A stretch of DNA of 52,309 nucleotides from Deltaproteobacteria bacterium (GTDB lineage Bacteria > Desulfobacterota > Binatia > JACPRU01). The DNA is taken from positions 1-52,309 of the forward strand of contig JACPRU010000085.1 in assembly GCA_016189835.1 (NCBI GenBank), given 5' to 3'. The notes beneath the pieces were generated by a model. That model did no database searches. It was not told where the DNA came from and saw only the letters and a program-made list of their open reading frames with translations. Position numbers and translations under genes: made by a program. The number at the start of each line of letters is the position of its first letter. The first letter of the stretch is position 1. Positions 37,798 to 45,403 of this stretch are shown here, in pieces.

Positions 37798-38997
37798 CTA
37801 TCGCCCGATCTTCCCTATCTTGTCGACCGCCCGCTTCGCCGCCTCGCTGATCGAGACCGTGCGGTCGCAGTACTCCACGCCGTATTTCTCGAGGATCTTG
37901 AACGCATCGGCTTCCCACGCTCCCGGAACGCGGAAGATCGCGATCTTCTCGGCGGGCTTGAAGCCGAGCTCGGTGACCGCCTTGATCACGCCTCGGGCGA
38001 CGAGGTCGGCCCGCGTGTTGGAGACGACGTTCGACATGACGGCGATTTTCTCGACCCCCGGCTTGGAGAGGATCAGCTTGGTGAGCCGCGCCGCTTTCTT
38101 CACGCTCGGGTTACCGCCGAGCGCGGCGTAGTTGGCGGGGCGGCCGCCGTGGCGGCGGACCGCATCGGTGAGCGTCAGCGATCCGCCGCCGGCGCCGATC
38201 ACCAAGCCGATGTTGCCGTCGAACTCGACGACCGGCCCGGCCACGCCACGGGGATCTTCGACATCGATCTTCGCCGCCTCGACCTCGAACGGCGTCGGCT
38301 CGCGCACCGCGCGCGAATCATCGACTCGGATGCCGAGCTCCTCGAGCACCGCTTTCTGACGGCGGCGCCCTTCGACTTCCATGTCGGCGCGGCAATCGAC
38401 GGCGGCGAGCTTGCCGTCGTCGAGCTTGCCGAGCGTGACCTCGAGCTGCGTGAGGTCGTACTTCAAGAAGAGCTGCGCGAGGCGTGAGACGACGGGTGTG
38501 AGCGCCGTGGATTCCGCGCCTTTCCATCCGAGCGCGTTGACGAGCTCCTTCGCGAGGTAGTCGGAAAACGGCAGCAGCGCCGAGAAATGCCGGCGCACGA
38601 CGCGGTCCGGATGCTCGTCGGCGATCCGCTCGATGCTGCCGGCGCTGGTGCTGGCGGCCATGACCGGTCGCTTGCGGGTGCCGTCGTAGGTGAAAGCGAT
38701 CGAGCAAGCTCCGGCGATCCGCTGCTCGACGAGGATGCCCTGCGGCCGGCGGCCGCCGTCGTCCAGTCGCAGCAGCGCGTCCGCCGCCTGCTTCGCCTCG
38801 CTGGCGTTCGCCGCGGTCCTCACGGCGCCGGCTTTGAAAGCGGCCGGCGAGATCACCTGGGCCTTGAGGACGACCGCGCCGCCGAGCTCCGAGGCGATCC
38901 GCTCGGCGTCGGCCGCGTTGATCGCGAGCTTCCCCGGCACGGGCGCGATGCCATGCTTGGCGAGCAGCTTCTTCGCCTCCGACTCGTAGAAACGCAT
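37798..38997 (-). CDS. SucC-like acyl-CoA synthetase beta subunit
   Basis: A 399-residue beta subunit of the SucC type, with an ATP-grasp domain followed by a ligase CoA domain. The N-terminus MRFYESEAKKLLAKHGI is diagnostic; VVLKAQV carries the ATP Lys, ILVEQRIAGA the hinge, and GGNPSVKKAARL/VMSNVVSNTRADLVARG the C-terminal domain. With the alpha subunit it should catalyse reversible acid + CoA + NTP = acyl-CoA + NDP + Pi. The substrate is not evident: malate fits the neighbourhood. A GTG six bases upstream is a possible alternative start. The CitE-type gene ends 45 bases upstream. Confidence 0.88.
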   Translation of the reverse strand: MRFYESEAKKLLAKHGIAPVPGKLAINAADAERIASELGGAVVLKAQVISPAAFKAGAVRTAANASEAKQAADALLRLDDGGRRPQGILVEQRIAGACSIAFTYDGTRKRPVMAASTSAGSIERIADEHPDRVVRRHFSALLPFSDYLAKELVNALGWKGAESTALTPVVSRLAQLFLKYDLTQLEVTLGKLDDGKLAAVDCRADMEVEGRRRQKAVLEELGIRVDDSRAVREPTPFEVEAAKIDVEDPRGVAGPVVEFDGNIGLVIGAGGGSLTLTDAVRRHGGRPANYAALGGNPSVKKAARLTKLILSKPGVEKIAVMSNVVSNTRADLVARGVIKAVTELGFKPAEKIAIFRVPGAWEADAFKILEKYGVEYCDRTVSISEAAKRAVDKIGKIGR

Positions 38998-39042
38998 GGC
39001 CACCGTATCTAGCGAATCCGCCGGGCGACGCGCAACCGGGGG

Positions 39043-39918
39043 TCAGCGCGCGAGGAGGCCGGCGAGGCGCGCGCGCTGCAACACTCGCCGCTGCGCCGCC
39101 ACCACGGGCGCATCGATCATCCGGCCGTCGAGCGAGAAGACGCCACGGCCCTCGAGTGCCGCGCGCTCCCACGCCTCGACCACCCGCCGGGCGTAAGCGA
39201 TCTCGTCCGTGCCCGGCGTGTACACGGCGTTGGTGATCTCCACCTGCCGGGGATGGATGCAAAGCTTCCCGTCGAAGCCGAGGCGGAGGCCGGTCATGGC
39301 ATCTTCGCGAAATGCGGCTTCGTCCTTGACCGCGAGATGCGCGCAGTCGATCGCGGCGACGCCGCACGCTTTGGCGGCGATCACCAGCGTACAGCGGGCG
39401 TGGTAGACGATGCCACGCGAAGCGTCGGTTTCGCCGAGGCCCATCGCCAGCGAGAAATCCGCCGAGCCGAAACAGAGCGCCTCGACGCTCGCGCCCGCTC
39501 CCGCGATCGCCGCCGCGTTGACCACGCCGAGCGGCGTCTCGACCAAGAGGAGGAGCTTGGCGCGATCGCCGAGCTTTTCCGTGACCGCGCCGACTTGCGA
39601 CGCGCTTTCGCATTTCGAGAGCATGATCCGCCAGGCACCGGCGCCGATCACACTCGCCAGGTCGTCGTCGAAGGCGGCCGTCCCCGGTGGATTGATGCGC
39701 ACCGCGACTTCCCTGTCGCCGAAAACGCCCGCGCGAAGGGCCTCGGCGACGAGCCGGCGAGCATCGGCCTTCTTCTCGGGCGCGACCGAGTCCTCGAGGT
39801 CGAGAATCAATGCGTCCGCCCCGGCTTCGCGCGCGCGCTCGAGCTTGCGCCGATCGGCGCCGGGCACGAAGAGCATCGAGCGCCGCAGCCGAGTCGGCTC
39901 GACGTTCTCATCGGCCAT
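39043..39918 (-). CDS. CitE-type CoA-ester lyase or thioesterase
   Basis: A 291-residue HpcH/HpaI aldolase-family protein of the citrate lyase beta (CitE)-like group. RRSMLFVPGADRRKLERA opens the barrel, ALILDLEDSV holds the metal Asp/Glu region, VRINPPGT carries the catalytic Arg, LLVETPLGVVNA the metal Glu and FGSADFSLAMG the metal Asp. Family members include malyl-CoA thioesterase (Mcl2), citramalyl-CoA lyase and citryl-CoA lyase subunits. Here a malyl- or citramalyl-CoA role fits. The ATG has GGAG 7 bases upstream. It is divergent from mcl with 44 bp between starts. Confidence 0.85.
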   Translation of the reverse strand: MADENVEPTRLRRSMLFVPGADRRKLERAREAGADALILDLEDSVAPEKKADARRLVAEALRAGVFGDREVAVRINPPGTAAFDDDLASVIGAGAWRIMLSKCESASQVGAVTEKLGDRAKLLLLVETPLGVVNAAAIAGAGASVEALCFGSADFSLAMGLGETDASRGIVYHARCTLVIAAKACGVAAIDCAHLAVKDEAAFREDAMTGLRLGFDGKLCIHPRQVEITNAVYTPGTDEIAYARRVVEAWERAALEGRGVFSLDGRMIDAPVVAAQRRVLQRARLAGLLAR

Positions 39919-39962
39919 GATATTCTCCACCGCCGTCACCCGAAGTCGCGAGGAACCTCTCC
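39919..39962. promoter_or_regulatory. 44-bp divergent intergenic region
   Basis: Separates the starts of the CitE-type gene and mcl. After subtracting both ribosome-binding sites about 25 bases remain, too few for two full promoters. The promoters must overlap each other or reach into the coding sequences. This favours shared control of both arms of the cluster. Confidence 0.45.
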
Positions 39963-41012
39963 ATGCGAAGTGCCAAAGATTTCTTCAAGCCGCTGGCCAT
40001 CGGTGCCCCCGAGCCACCCCGCGAGATCCCCTTCCGGCCCTCTCGAATGATCCACTTCTTCGATCCGAGCAACGCGAAGATGGCCGCCAAGGTTCCCGCG
40101 CTCACGCGGCAATGCGACGTTCTGCTCGGCAACCTAGAGGATGCCATCGCCGCCGACAACAAGATCGCTGCGCGCGAAGGCTTGGTGCGCATCGGCAAGG
40201 AAGTGGACTTCGGCAAATGCCAGCTCTGGACCCGCGTGAACAGCCTCGACTCGCCGTGGATGCTCGACGACATCATGCGTCTGGTGACCGAGATCGGCGA
40301 CAAGCTCGAAGTCATCATGGTTCCCAAGGTCGAGGGCGCCTCCGACATTCACTACGTCGACCGTCTGCTCGCTCAGCTCGAGGCGCGGGCCGAGCTGAAG
40401 AAGCCGCTGCTGATACATGCCATCCTCGAGACGGCGACGGGAGTCGCGAACGTCGAGGAGATCTGCGGCGCGAGCCCGCGCATGCAGGGCCTTTCGCTCG
40501 GCCCGGCCGATCTCGCGGCGTCGCGGCGAATGAAGACCACGCGCGTCGGCGGCGGCCATCCCGGCTACCTCGTACGCACCGATCCCGACCCGACGAACGA
40601 GTCCGCGCCGCGCCCCACCGCGCAGCAGGACCTCTGGCACTACACGATGGCACGGATGGTGGACGCCTGCGTGGCGCACGGCATGCTGCCCTACTATGGC
40701 CCCTTCGGCGACATCAAAGACACGGTCGCCTGCGAGGACCAGTTCCGTAACGCCTTCCTGCTCGGCTGCGTCGGTGCGTGGAGTCTCCACCCCGCGCAGA
40801 TCGAGATCGCCAAGCGCGTGTTCAGTCCGCCCGCGAGCGAAGTCTTGTGGGCGAAGAAAGTGATCGCCGCGATGGGCGACGGCACCGGTGCCGTGATGCT
40901 CGACGGCAAGATGCAGGACGACGCCACGTTCAAGCAGTGCCGCGTGATGGTCGACCTCGCGCGCCGGCTCGCGGAATCGGATCCGGAGCTGGCCGAGGCG
41001 TACGAGTTCTAG
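39963..41012 (+). CDS. mcl: Malyl-CoA/beta-methylmalyl-CoA lyase
   Basis: A 349-residue CoA-ester lyase close in pattern to the Chloroflexus multifunctional malyl-CoA/beta-methylmalyl-CoA/citramalyl-CoA lyase: [16 protein letters not shown] start (here [12 protein letters not shown]), [41 protein letters not shown] and [14 protein letters not shown] near the end. Predicted reactions: beta-methylmalyl-CoA to glyoxylate and propionyl-CoA, and glyoxylate plus acetyl-CoA to malyl-CoA. This serves the ethylmalonyl-CoA pathway or 3-hydroxypropionate bicycle steps. GAGGA lies 8 bases before the ATG. Ecm follows after 101 bases on the same strand. Confidence 0.93.
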   Translation: MRSAKDFFKPLAIGAPEPPREIPFRPSRMIHFFDPSNAKMAAKVPALTRQCDVLLGNLEDAIAADNKIAAREGLVRIGKEVDFGKCQLWTRVNSLDSPWMLDDIMRLVTEIGDKLEVIMVPKVEGASDIHYVDRLLAQLEARAELKKPLLIHAILETATGVANVEEICGASPRMQGLSLGPADLAASRRMKTTRVGGGHPGYLVRTDPDPTNESAPRPTAQQDLWHYTMARMVDACVAHGMLPYYGPFGDIKDTVACEDQFRNAFLLGCVGAWSLHPAQIEIAKRVFSPPASEVLWAKKVIAAMGDGTGAVMLDGKMQDDATFKQCRVMVDLARRLAESDPELAEAYEF

Positions 41013-41052
41013 CTCCGCTCACCGGATCTGAACGTCGACGAACGGAGCGAGT
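41012..41052 (+). terminator. Stem-loop between mcl and ecm
   Basis: GCTCCG (from 41012) pairs with CGGAGC near 41043-41048 within GCTCCGCTCA...ACGGAGCGAGT, followed by TTTCTC. It overlaps the last base of the mcl stop and matches the element after the ferredoxin gene in the same sense relative to transcription. It could partly uncouple mcl from ecm. Confidence 0.4.
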
Positions 41053-41113
41053 TTCTCACCGAAACGATGAGGCGCGTTGCGTGAACGCCGGGGCCGAGCC
41101 ACACTGAGCGCAC

Positions 41114-43108
41114 ATGGCGGCTGAATCGACCCGCAAGCCCGACCGCCCCTGGCTGATGCGCACCTACTCGGGGCACACCTCGGCCCGGGCCTCGAACGCG
41201 CTCTACCGGAAGAACCTCGCCAAGGGGCAGACCGGGCTGTCGGTCGCCTTCGATCTGCCGACGCAGACCGGCTACGACTCCGATCACCCGCTCGCCCGCG
41301 GCGAGGTCGGCAAGGTCGGCGTGCCGATCTGTCACATCGAGGACGTGGAAGCGCTTCTCGAGGGGATCCCCCTCGAGAAGATGAACACCTCGATGACGAT
41401 CAACGCCACCGCCGCCTGGCTGCTCGCGCTCTACGTGGCGCTCGCCGAACGCCGCGGCATCGACCGCAGGCTCCTCGAGGGTACGACGCAGAACGACATC
41501 ATCAAGGAATACCTGTCGCGGGGCACGCACATCTTCCCGCCTCGGCCCTCGCTCCGCCTGATCGGCGACGTGGTGAGCTACACGGTGCGCGAGATCCCCA
41601 GGTGGAATCCGATCAACGTCTGTAGCTACCACCTGCAGGAAGCGGGGGCGACGCCGGTTCAGGAAATCGCCTTCGCGCTCGCCAACGCGATCTGCGTGCT
41701 CGACACGGTGCGCGCCTCGGGAGCGGTGGCGGCCGCCGACTTCGCCGCGGTGGTCGGGCGCATCAGTTTCTTCGTCAACGCCGGCGTCCGCTTCGTCGAA
41801 GAGATGTGCAAGATGCGCGCGTTCGCCGATCTCTGGGACGAGATCTGCCGCGAGCGCTATGGCGTGGCCGACGAACGGCTGCGCCGCTTCCGGTACGGGG
41901 TGCAGGTGAACTCGCTCGGGCTCACCGAGGCGCAGCCCGAGAACAACGTGCAGCGGATCGTGCTCGAGATGCTCGCCGTGGTGCTGTCGAAGCGGGCCCG
42001 CGCCCGCTCGGTGCAGCTTCCCGCGTGGAACGAGGCACTCGGGCTGCCGCGCCCGTGGGACCAGCAGTGGTCGCTGCGCATCCAGCAGGTGATCGCCTAC
42101 GAGAGCGACCTGCTCGAGCACGACGATCTCTTCGACGGCGCGCCGGCCGTCGAGCGCACGGTCGCGGAGCTGAAGGAGGGCGCCCGCGCCGAGCTCGACA
42201 AGATCGGCGCCATGGGCGGCGCGCTCACCGCCGTCGAGAACGCCTACCTGAAGCAGCAGCTCGTCGCCTCGAACGCGCGGCGGCTGCGCCGCATCGAGTC
42301 GGGCGAGCAAGTCGTGGTGGGGGTCAACCAGTTCACCGAGACCGAGCCGAGCCCGCTCGCGGCCGGCGGCGTCGACCGCATCCTCACGGTCGACCCCGCC
42401 GCCGAGCGCGAACAGATCGAGCGGCTGCGCGCCTTCCGGTCCCGGCGCGGCGACGCCGAGGTCAAGAGCGCGTTGCGCCGACTGCGCGAGGCGGCGACGG
42501 CCGGCCAGAACGTCCTGCCGCCGTCGATCGCCTGCGCGCACGTCGGCGTCACCACCGGGGAGTGGGCCGACGTGCTGCGCGCGGTCTTCGGCGAGTTCCG
42601 CGCACCGACCGGCGTCGGCGCGGCCGTGGCCGTCTCCGGCGGCGAAGCGCGCATCGCGGCGACTCGCGAGAAGCTCGCCGAGACCGAGCGCGCCCTCGGC
42701 CGCAAGCTCCGGCTGCTGGTCGGCAAGCCCGGCCTCGACGGCCATTCCAACGGCGCCGAGCAGATCGCGCTGATGGCGCGAGACGTCGGCTTCGAGGTCC
42801 TCTACGAGGGAATCCGCTCGACGCCCGAGCAGATCGCCCGCACCGCCGCCGACGAGGACGTCAGCGTCGTCGGCCTGTCGATCCTCTCCGGCTCGCATCT
42901 CGAGCTGGTGCCCGAGACGCTTCGGCTGCTGCGCGAACGCCGCGGCGGCGACGTGCCGGTGGTGGTCGGCGGCATCATTCCCGGCGAGGACCGCGAGCGA
43001 TTGCTGGCCGCGGGCGTCCGGCGCGTCTACACGCCGAAGGACTTCGACCTGGCGGCGATCCTCGACGAGATCGTCGACGTCGTGCGGGAGTCGAACGGCC
43101 TCGGTTGA
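41114..43108 (+). CDS. ecm: Ethylmalonyl-CoA mutase
   Basis: A 664-residue adenosylcobalamin-dependent mutase. The single-chain length (about 660, shorter than methylmalonyl-CoA mutase) and stretches such as RTYSGHTSARASNALYR, FDLPTQTGYDSDHPLA, TTQNDIIKEYLSRGT, LPAWNEALGLPRPWDQQ mark it as ethylmalonyl-CoA mutase, which converts (2R)-ethylmalonyl-CoA to (2S)-methylsuccinyl-CoA. The B12 domain has the lower-ligand motif LDGHSNG (Asp542, His544). The ribosome site is weak. Matching epimerase and dehydrogenase genes lie in the cluster. Confidence 0.93.
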   Translation: MAAESTRKPDRPWLMRTYSGHTSARASNALYRKNLAKGQTGLSVAFDLPTQTGYDSDHPLARGEVGKVGVPICHIEDVEALLEGIPLEKMNTSMTINATAAWLLALYVALAERRGIDRRLLEGTTQNDIIKEYLSRGTHIFPPRPSLRLIGDVVSYTVREIPRWNPINVCSYHLQEAGATPVQEIAFALANAICVLDTVRASGAVAAADFAAVVGRISFFVNAGVRFVEEMCKMRAFADLWDEICRERYGVADERLRRFRYGVQVNSLGLTEAQPENNVQRIVLEMLAVVLSKRARARSVQLPAWNEALGLPRPWDQQWSLRIQQVIAYESDLLEHDDLFDGAPAVERTVAELKEGARAELDKIGAMGGALTAVENAYLKQQLVASNARRLRRIESGEQVVVGVNQFTETEPSPLAAGGVDRILTVDPAAEREQIERLRAFRSRRGDAEVKSALRRLREAATAGQNVLPPSIACAHVGVTTGEWADVLRAVFGEFRAPTGVGAAVAVSGGEARIAATREKLAETERALGRKLRLLVGKPGLDGHSNGAEQIALMARDVGFEVLYEGIRSTPEQIARTAADEDVSVVGLSILSGSHLELVPETLRLLRERRGGDVPVVVGGIIPGEDRERLLAAGVRRVYTPKDFDLAAILDEIVDVVRESNGLG

Positions 43109-43129
43109 GCGCTCGGCGCCGGCGCCCCG

Positions 43130-43345
43130 GCCGTCCCCGGCCGCCGTAGCCCAGAACCGCGGCCACCACCCGCCGCGGCCACGACTTCGGCACCCGTGCG
43201 CCGCTGATGTAGCGGGCGTAGATCGAACTGATCAGCGCGTGGATCGCTGCCGCGGCGTCGAGGCCTTCGCGAACCTCTCCCCGCGCGCGCCCGCGTTCGA
43301 GCACCCGGCGGAACATCTCGGCGCAGCGTCGCCGCGGCGCCCGCC
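43130..43345 (-). pseudogene. TetR-family regulator remnant
   Basis: A minus-strand frame with a convincing TetR C-terminal pattern: CAEMFRRVLERGRARGEVREG, then DAAAAIHALISSIYARYISG and WPRRVVAAVLGYGG. There is no helix-turn-helix upstream: that end runs into the start of the ABC1 kinase gene. The frame also has no stop at the expected place and runs on under the ecm 3' end. It appears to be the tail of a lost regulator and fills most of the 283-base gap. Confidence 0.55.
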
Positions 43346-43391
43346 CGGGCCGATTGAAGGCCCCGGCCGGGGAGGATAGCCTTCCCGTCCG

Positions 43392-44771
43392 GTGTCGAAG
43401 AAGTCTCCCGCTCGCAGCCTGAGGACCGGCCGTCTCGAACGTCTGGCGAGCGTCGGCTCGGTCACCGGCCGCGTCGGCGCTTCCTATCTCTGGTCGGCGC
43501 TCAAACGCCCGTTCCAGAGCGAGTCGACGCGCGAGGCCGCGCGGCTCGACACCCACCTCAGGAACGCGCTGCGCATCGTCGAGAGCTCGAAGCAGCTGCG
43601 CGGCGCGTTCATGAAGATGACGCAGATCCTGTCGATGCGCGACGATCTGTTCCCCGCCGAGGCGATCGACGTGCTCTCGGTGGTGCAGTCGAGCGTGCCG
43701 CCGATGGACCACGACCTGATTCGCCGGCGCATCGAGAAGGAGCTCGGCGCCGCGCCCGAGAAGCTGTTCGCCCGCTTCGAGCCCGAGGCCTTCGCCGCCG
43801 CCTCGCTCGGCCAGGTGCACCGCGCCACGCTCCGTTCCGGCGAGGAGGTGGTCGTCAAGATCCAGTACCCGGGCGTCGAGAGGACGGTGAAGAGCGACCT
43901 GCAGAACGCCAAAGCGCTGATCCAGGCGCTCAAGCTCGTCGCGCGCGACGTCATGCGCAACCGCGACATGGACTATCGCGGCATCTACGAGGAGCTGAAG
44001 AGCCGCATGGAAGAGGAGCTCGACTACCAGCTCGAGGCCGCCAACATCGAGCTCTTCCAGCAGCTCTATGCCGACGATCCCGAAATCGTCATCCCGCGGG
44101 TGGTCGCCGAGCGCACCACCCGGCGGGTGATCACGCTCGGCTTCATCGAGGGCTACAAGATCCGCGACGTGCTCGCCCCGGGCGTGGATCCGTCGCTCAA
44201 GGACTGGGCGGTGCTCAAGCTCTACGAGATCACCTGGCAGCAGCTCCTCTGCTTCGGCGTGGTGCACGTCGATCCGCACCCGGGCAACTACCTCGTCACC
44301 CACCACCCGAAGCTCGGCATCCTCGACTTCGGCTGCGTCCGCGTGCTGCCGCCCGACCTGCGCGACGCCTACCGCGACCTGAACCGCGCGCTGCTCGAGG
44401 ACGACCGGCGCCTGATGCGCGACTCGCTGCTGCGGCTCGACTTCCTGAACCCCGACGACGACCCCCGGCCGATGCGCGAGATCCTGCGCCGGCTGTTCGC
44501 GCCGTTGCTCGTCGATCGCAAGGTGGATCCACGCGAGTACAAGTCGATGGAGGAGCTGTCGGTCGCCGTGCAGCGCGGACTCCAGGCCGGATACTGGAAG
44601 GCGCCGCCGCACCGCGTGTTCCTCGACCGCGTGCTGCTCGGCATCGACGGGTACCTGAAGCTCGCCGGCACCGTTGCCAACTGGCACCGGATCTACAAGA
44701 AGTGGGTGTATTCTCAGCCTCGCGACGTCTCGGCGCTGCTCAAGGCCCGCGCCCGGCGCATCGCCCGGTAG
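43392..44771 (+). CDS. ABC1/AarF/UbiB-family atypical kinase
   Basis: A 459-residue protein of the ABC1 (UbiB/AarF) atypical kinase family, involved in quinone or isoprenoid lipid biology. The family Ala-rich loop appears as AAASLGQVHRA, VVKIQYPG has the ATP Lys, HVDPHPGNYL the catalytic Asp/Asn and GILDFGCVR the metal DFG. The usual KxGQ motif is KMTQ here (MKMTQILSMRDD). No C-terminal membrane pair of UbiB type is evident. The start is GTG 43392. It precedes the epimerase gene by 10 bases, so is likely co-transcribed with it. Confidence 0.9.
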   Translation: MSKKSPARSLRTGRLERLASVGSVTGRVGASYLWSALKRPFQSESTREAARLDTHLRNALRIVESSKQLRGAFMKMTQILSMRDDLFPAEAIDVLSVVQSSVPPMDHDLIRRRIEKELGAAPEKLFARFEPEAFAAASLGQVHRATLRSGEEVVVKIQYPGVERTVKSDLQNAKALIQALKLVARDVMRNRDMDYRGIYEELKSRMEEELDYQLEAANIELFQQLYADDPEIVIPRVVAERTTRRVITLGFIEGYKIRDVLAPGVDPSLKDWAVLKLYEITWQQLLCFGVVHVDPHPGNYLVTHHPKLGILDFGCVRVLPPDLRDAYRDLNRALLEDDRRLMRDSLLRLDFLNPDDDPRPMREILRRLFAPLLVDRKVDPREYKSMEELSVAVQRGLQAGYWKAPPHRVFLDRVLLGIDGYLKLAGTVANWHRIYKKWVYSQPRDVSALLKARARRIAR

Positions 44772-44781
44772 GAGCTCGATC

Positions 44782-45183
44782 ATGCTGAAGAGGATCCACC
44801 ACGTCGGCATCGTGGTTCGCAATCTCGACGAAGCCTATCGCTTCTATCGCGACGCGCTCGGCCTGCACGTGCACAAGACGGCCGAGGTGCGCGACCAGGG
44901 GGTGAAGGCGGCTCTGCTGAGGGTCGGCCACAGCGAGATCGAGCTGCTCGAGCCGATCGACCCGCGGGGAACGGTCGCCCGCTTTCTCGAGAAGCGCGGC
45001 GAGGGCATGCACCACATCTGCTTCGAGACCGACGACGTCGAGCGCGAGCTCGCCGCCGCCCGCGCGAAGGGGATCCCGCTGATCGACGAGAAGCCGCGCC
45101 GGGGGCTCGCCGGCAGGATCTGCTTCCTCCATCCCAAGGGCACCGCCGGAGTGCTCGTCGAGTACGCGCAGCCGGTCGACTGA
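44782..45183 (+). CDS. mce: Ethylmalonyl-/methylmalonyl-CoA epimerase
   Basis: A 133-residue vicinal-oxygen-chelate epimerase. RIHHVGIVVRNLDEAYRFYR starts the first beta-alpha-beta module and MHHICFETDDVE the second; IELLEPIDP and VLVEYAQP complete the metal set (His/Glu). These sequences are typical of methylmalonyl-CoA epimerase, which in this pathway also inverts ethylmalonyl-CoA before ecm. AGGAG is 9 bases before the ATG. It lies downstream of ecm and the ABC1 kinase gene. Substrate preference cannot be told from sequence. Confidence 0.93.
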   Translation: MLKRIHHVGIVVRNLDEAYRFYRDALGLHVHKTAEVRDQGVKAALLRVGHSEIELLEPIDPRGTVARFLEKRGEGMHHICFETDDVERELAAARAKGIPLIDEKPRRGLAGRICFLHPKGTAGVLVEYAQPVD

Positions 45184-45403
45184 GCGCGAACGGAACCATC
45201 GGGGCGGGAAGTTTCGATCCCCCCGGCGACACGGCGCCGAGGGCATCCGCAAGTTCTGCCACCAGGAGAGCGTGGTCGTCGACCGGCTCGGTCTCACGAG
45301 CGAGATCAACTGGTTCCCGAACACGGCGCGCAAGCTCGCCGAGCTGAAGCGCGTCATGAACCTGCTCTACCGATCGAGCTGGCGGCGGAAGCTTTTCGGC
45401 TGA
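45184..45403 (+). pseudogene. Remnant of a plus-strand gene end
   Basis: A 54-codon plus-strand stretch (45239-45403) ending in TGA reads like authentic protein: GIRKFCHQESVVVDRLGL, EINWFPNTARKLAELKRVMN and RSSWRRKLFG at the end. It has no start or N-terminal part; upstream codons in the same frame are Arg-rich and non-protein-like, with a more natural reading in another frame (DPPGDTA), hinting at a frameshift. The last 50 bases overlap the opposing ADP-ribosylglycohydrolase gene. Parent family not recognised. Confidence 0.4.

Noticed and set aside
41009..42898. 629-codon minus-strand frame under ecm
   Set aside because: Antisense shadow of the mutase gene; no recognisable motif.
45184..45262. 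Possible minus-strand tRNA-Leu-like sequence near the epimerase end
   Set aside because: The start resembles a tRNA-Leu D arm (GGTGGCAGAACTTG), but no acceptor stem or proper anticodon arm can be paired.
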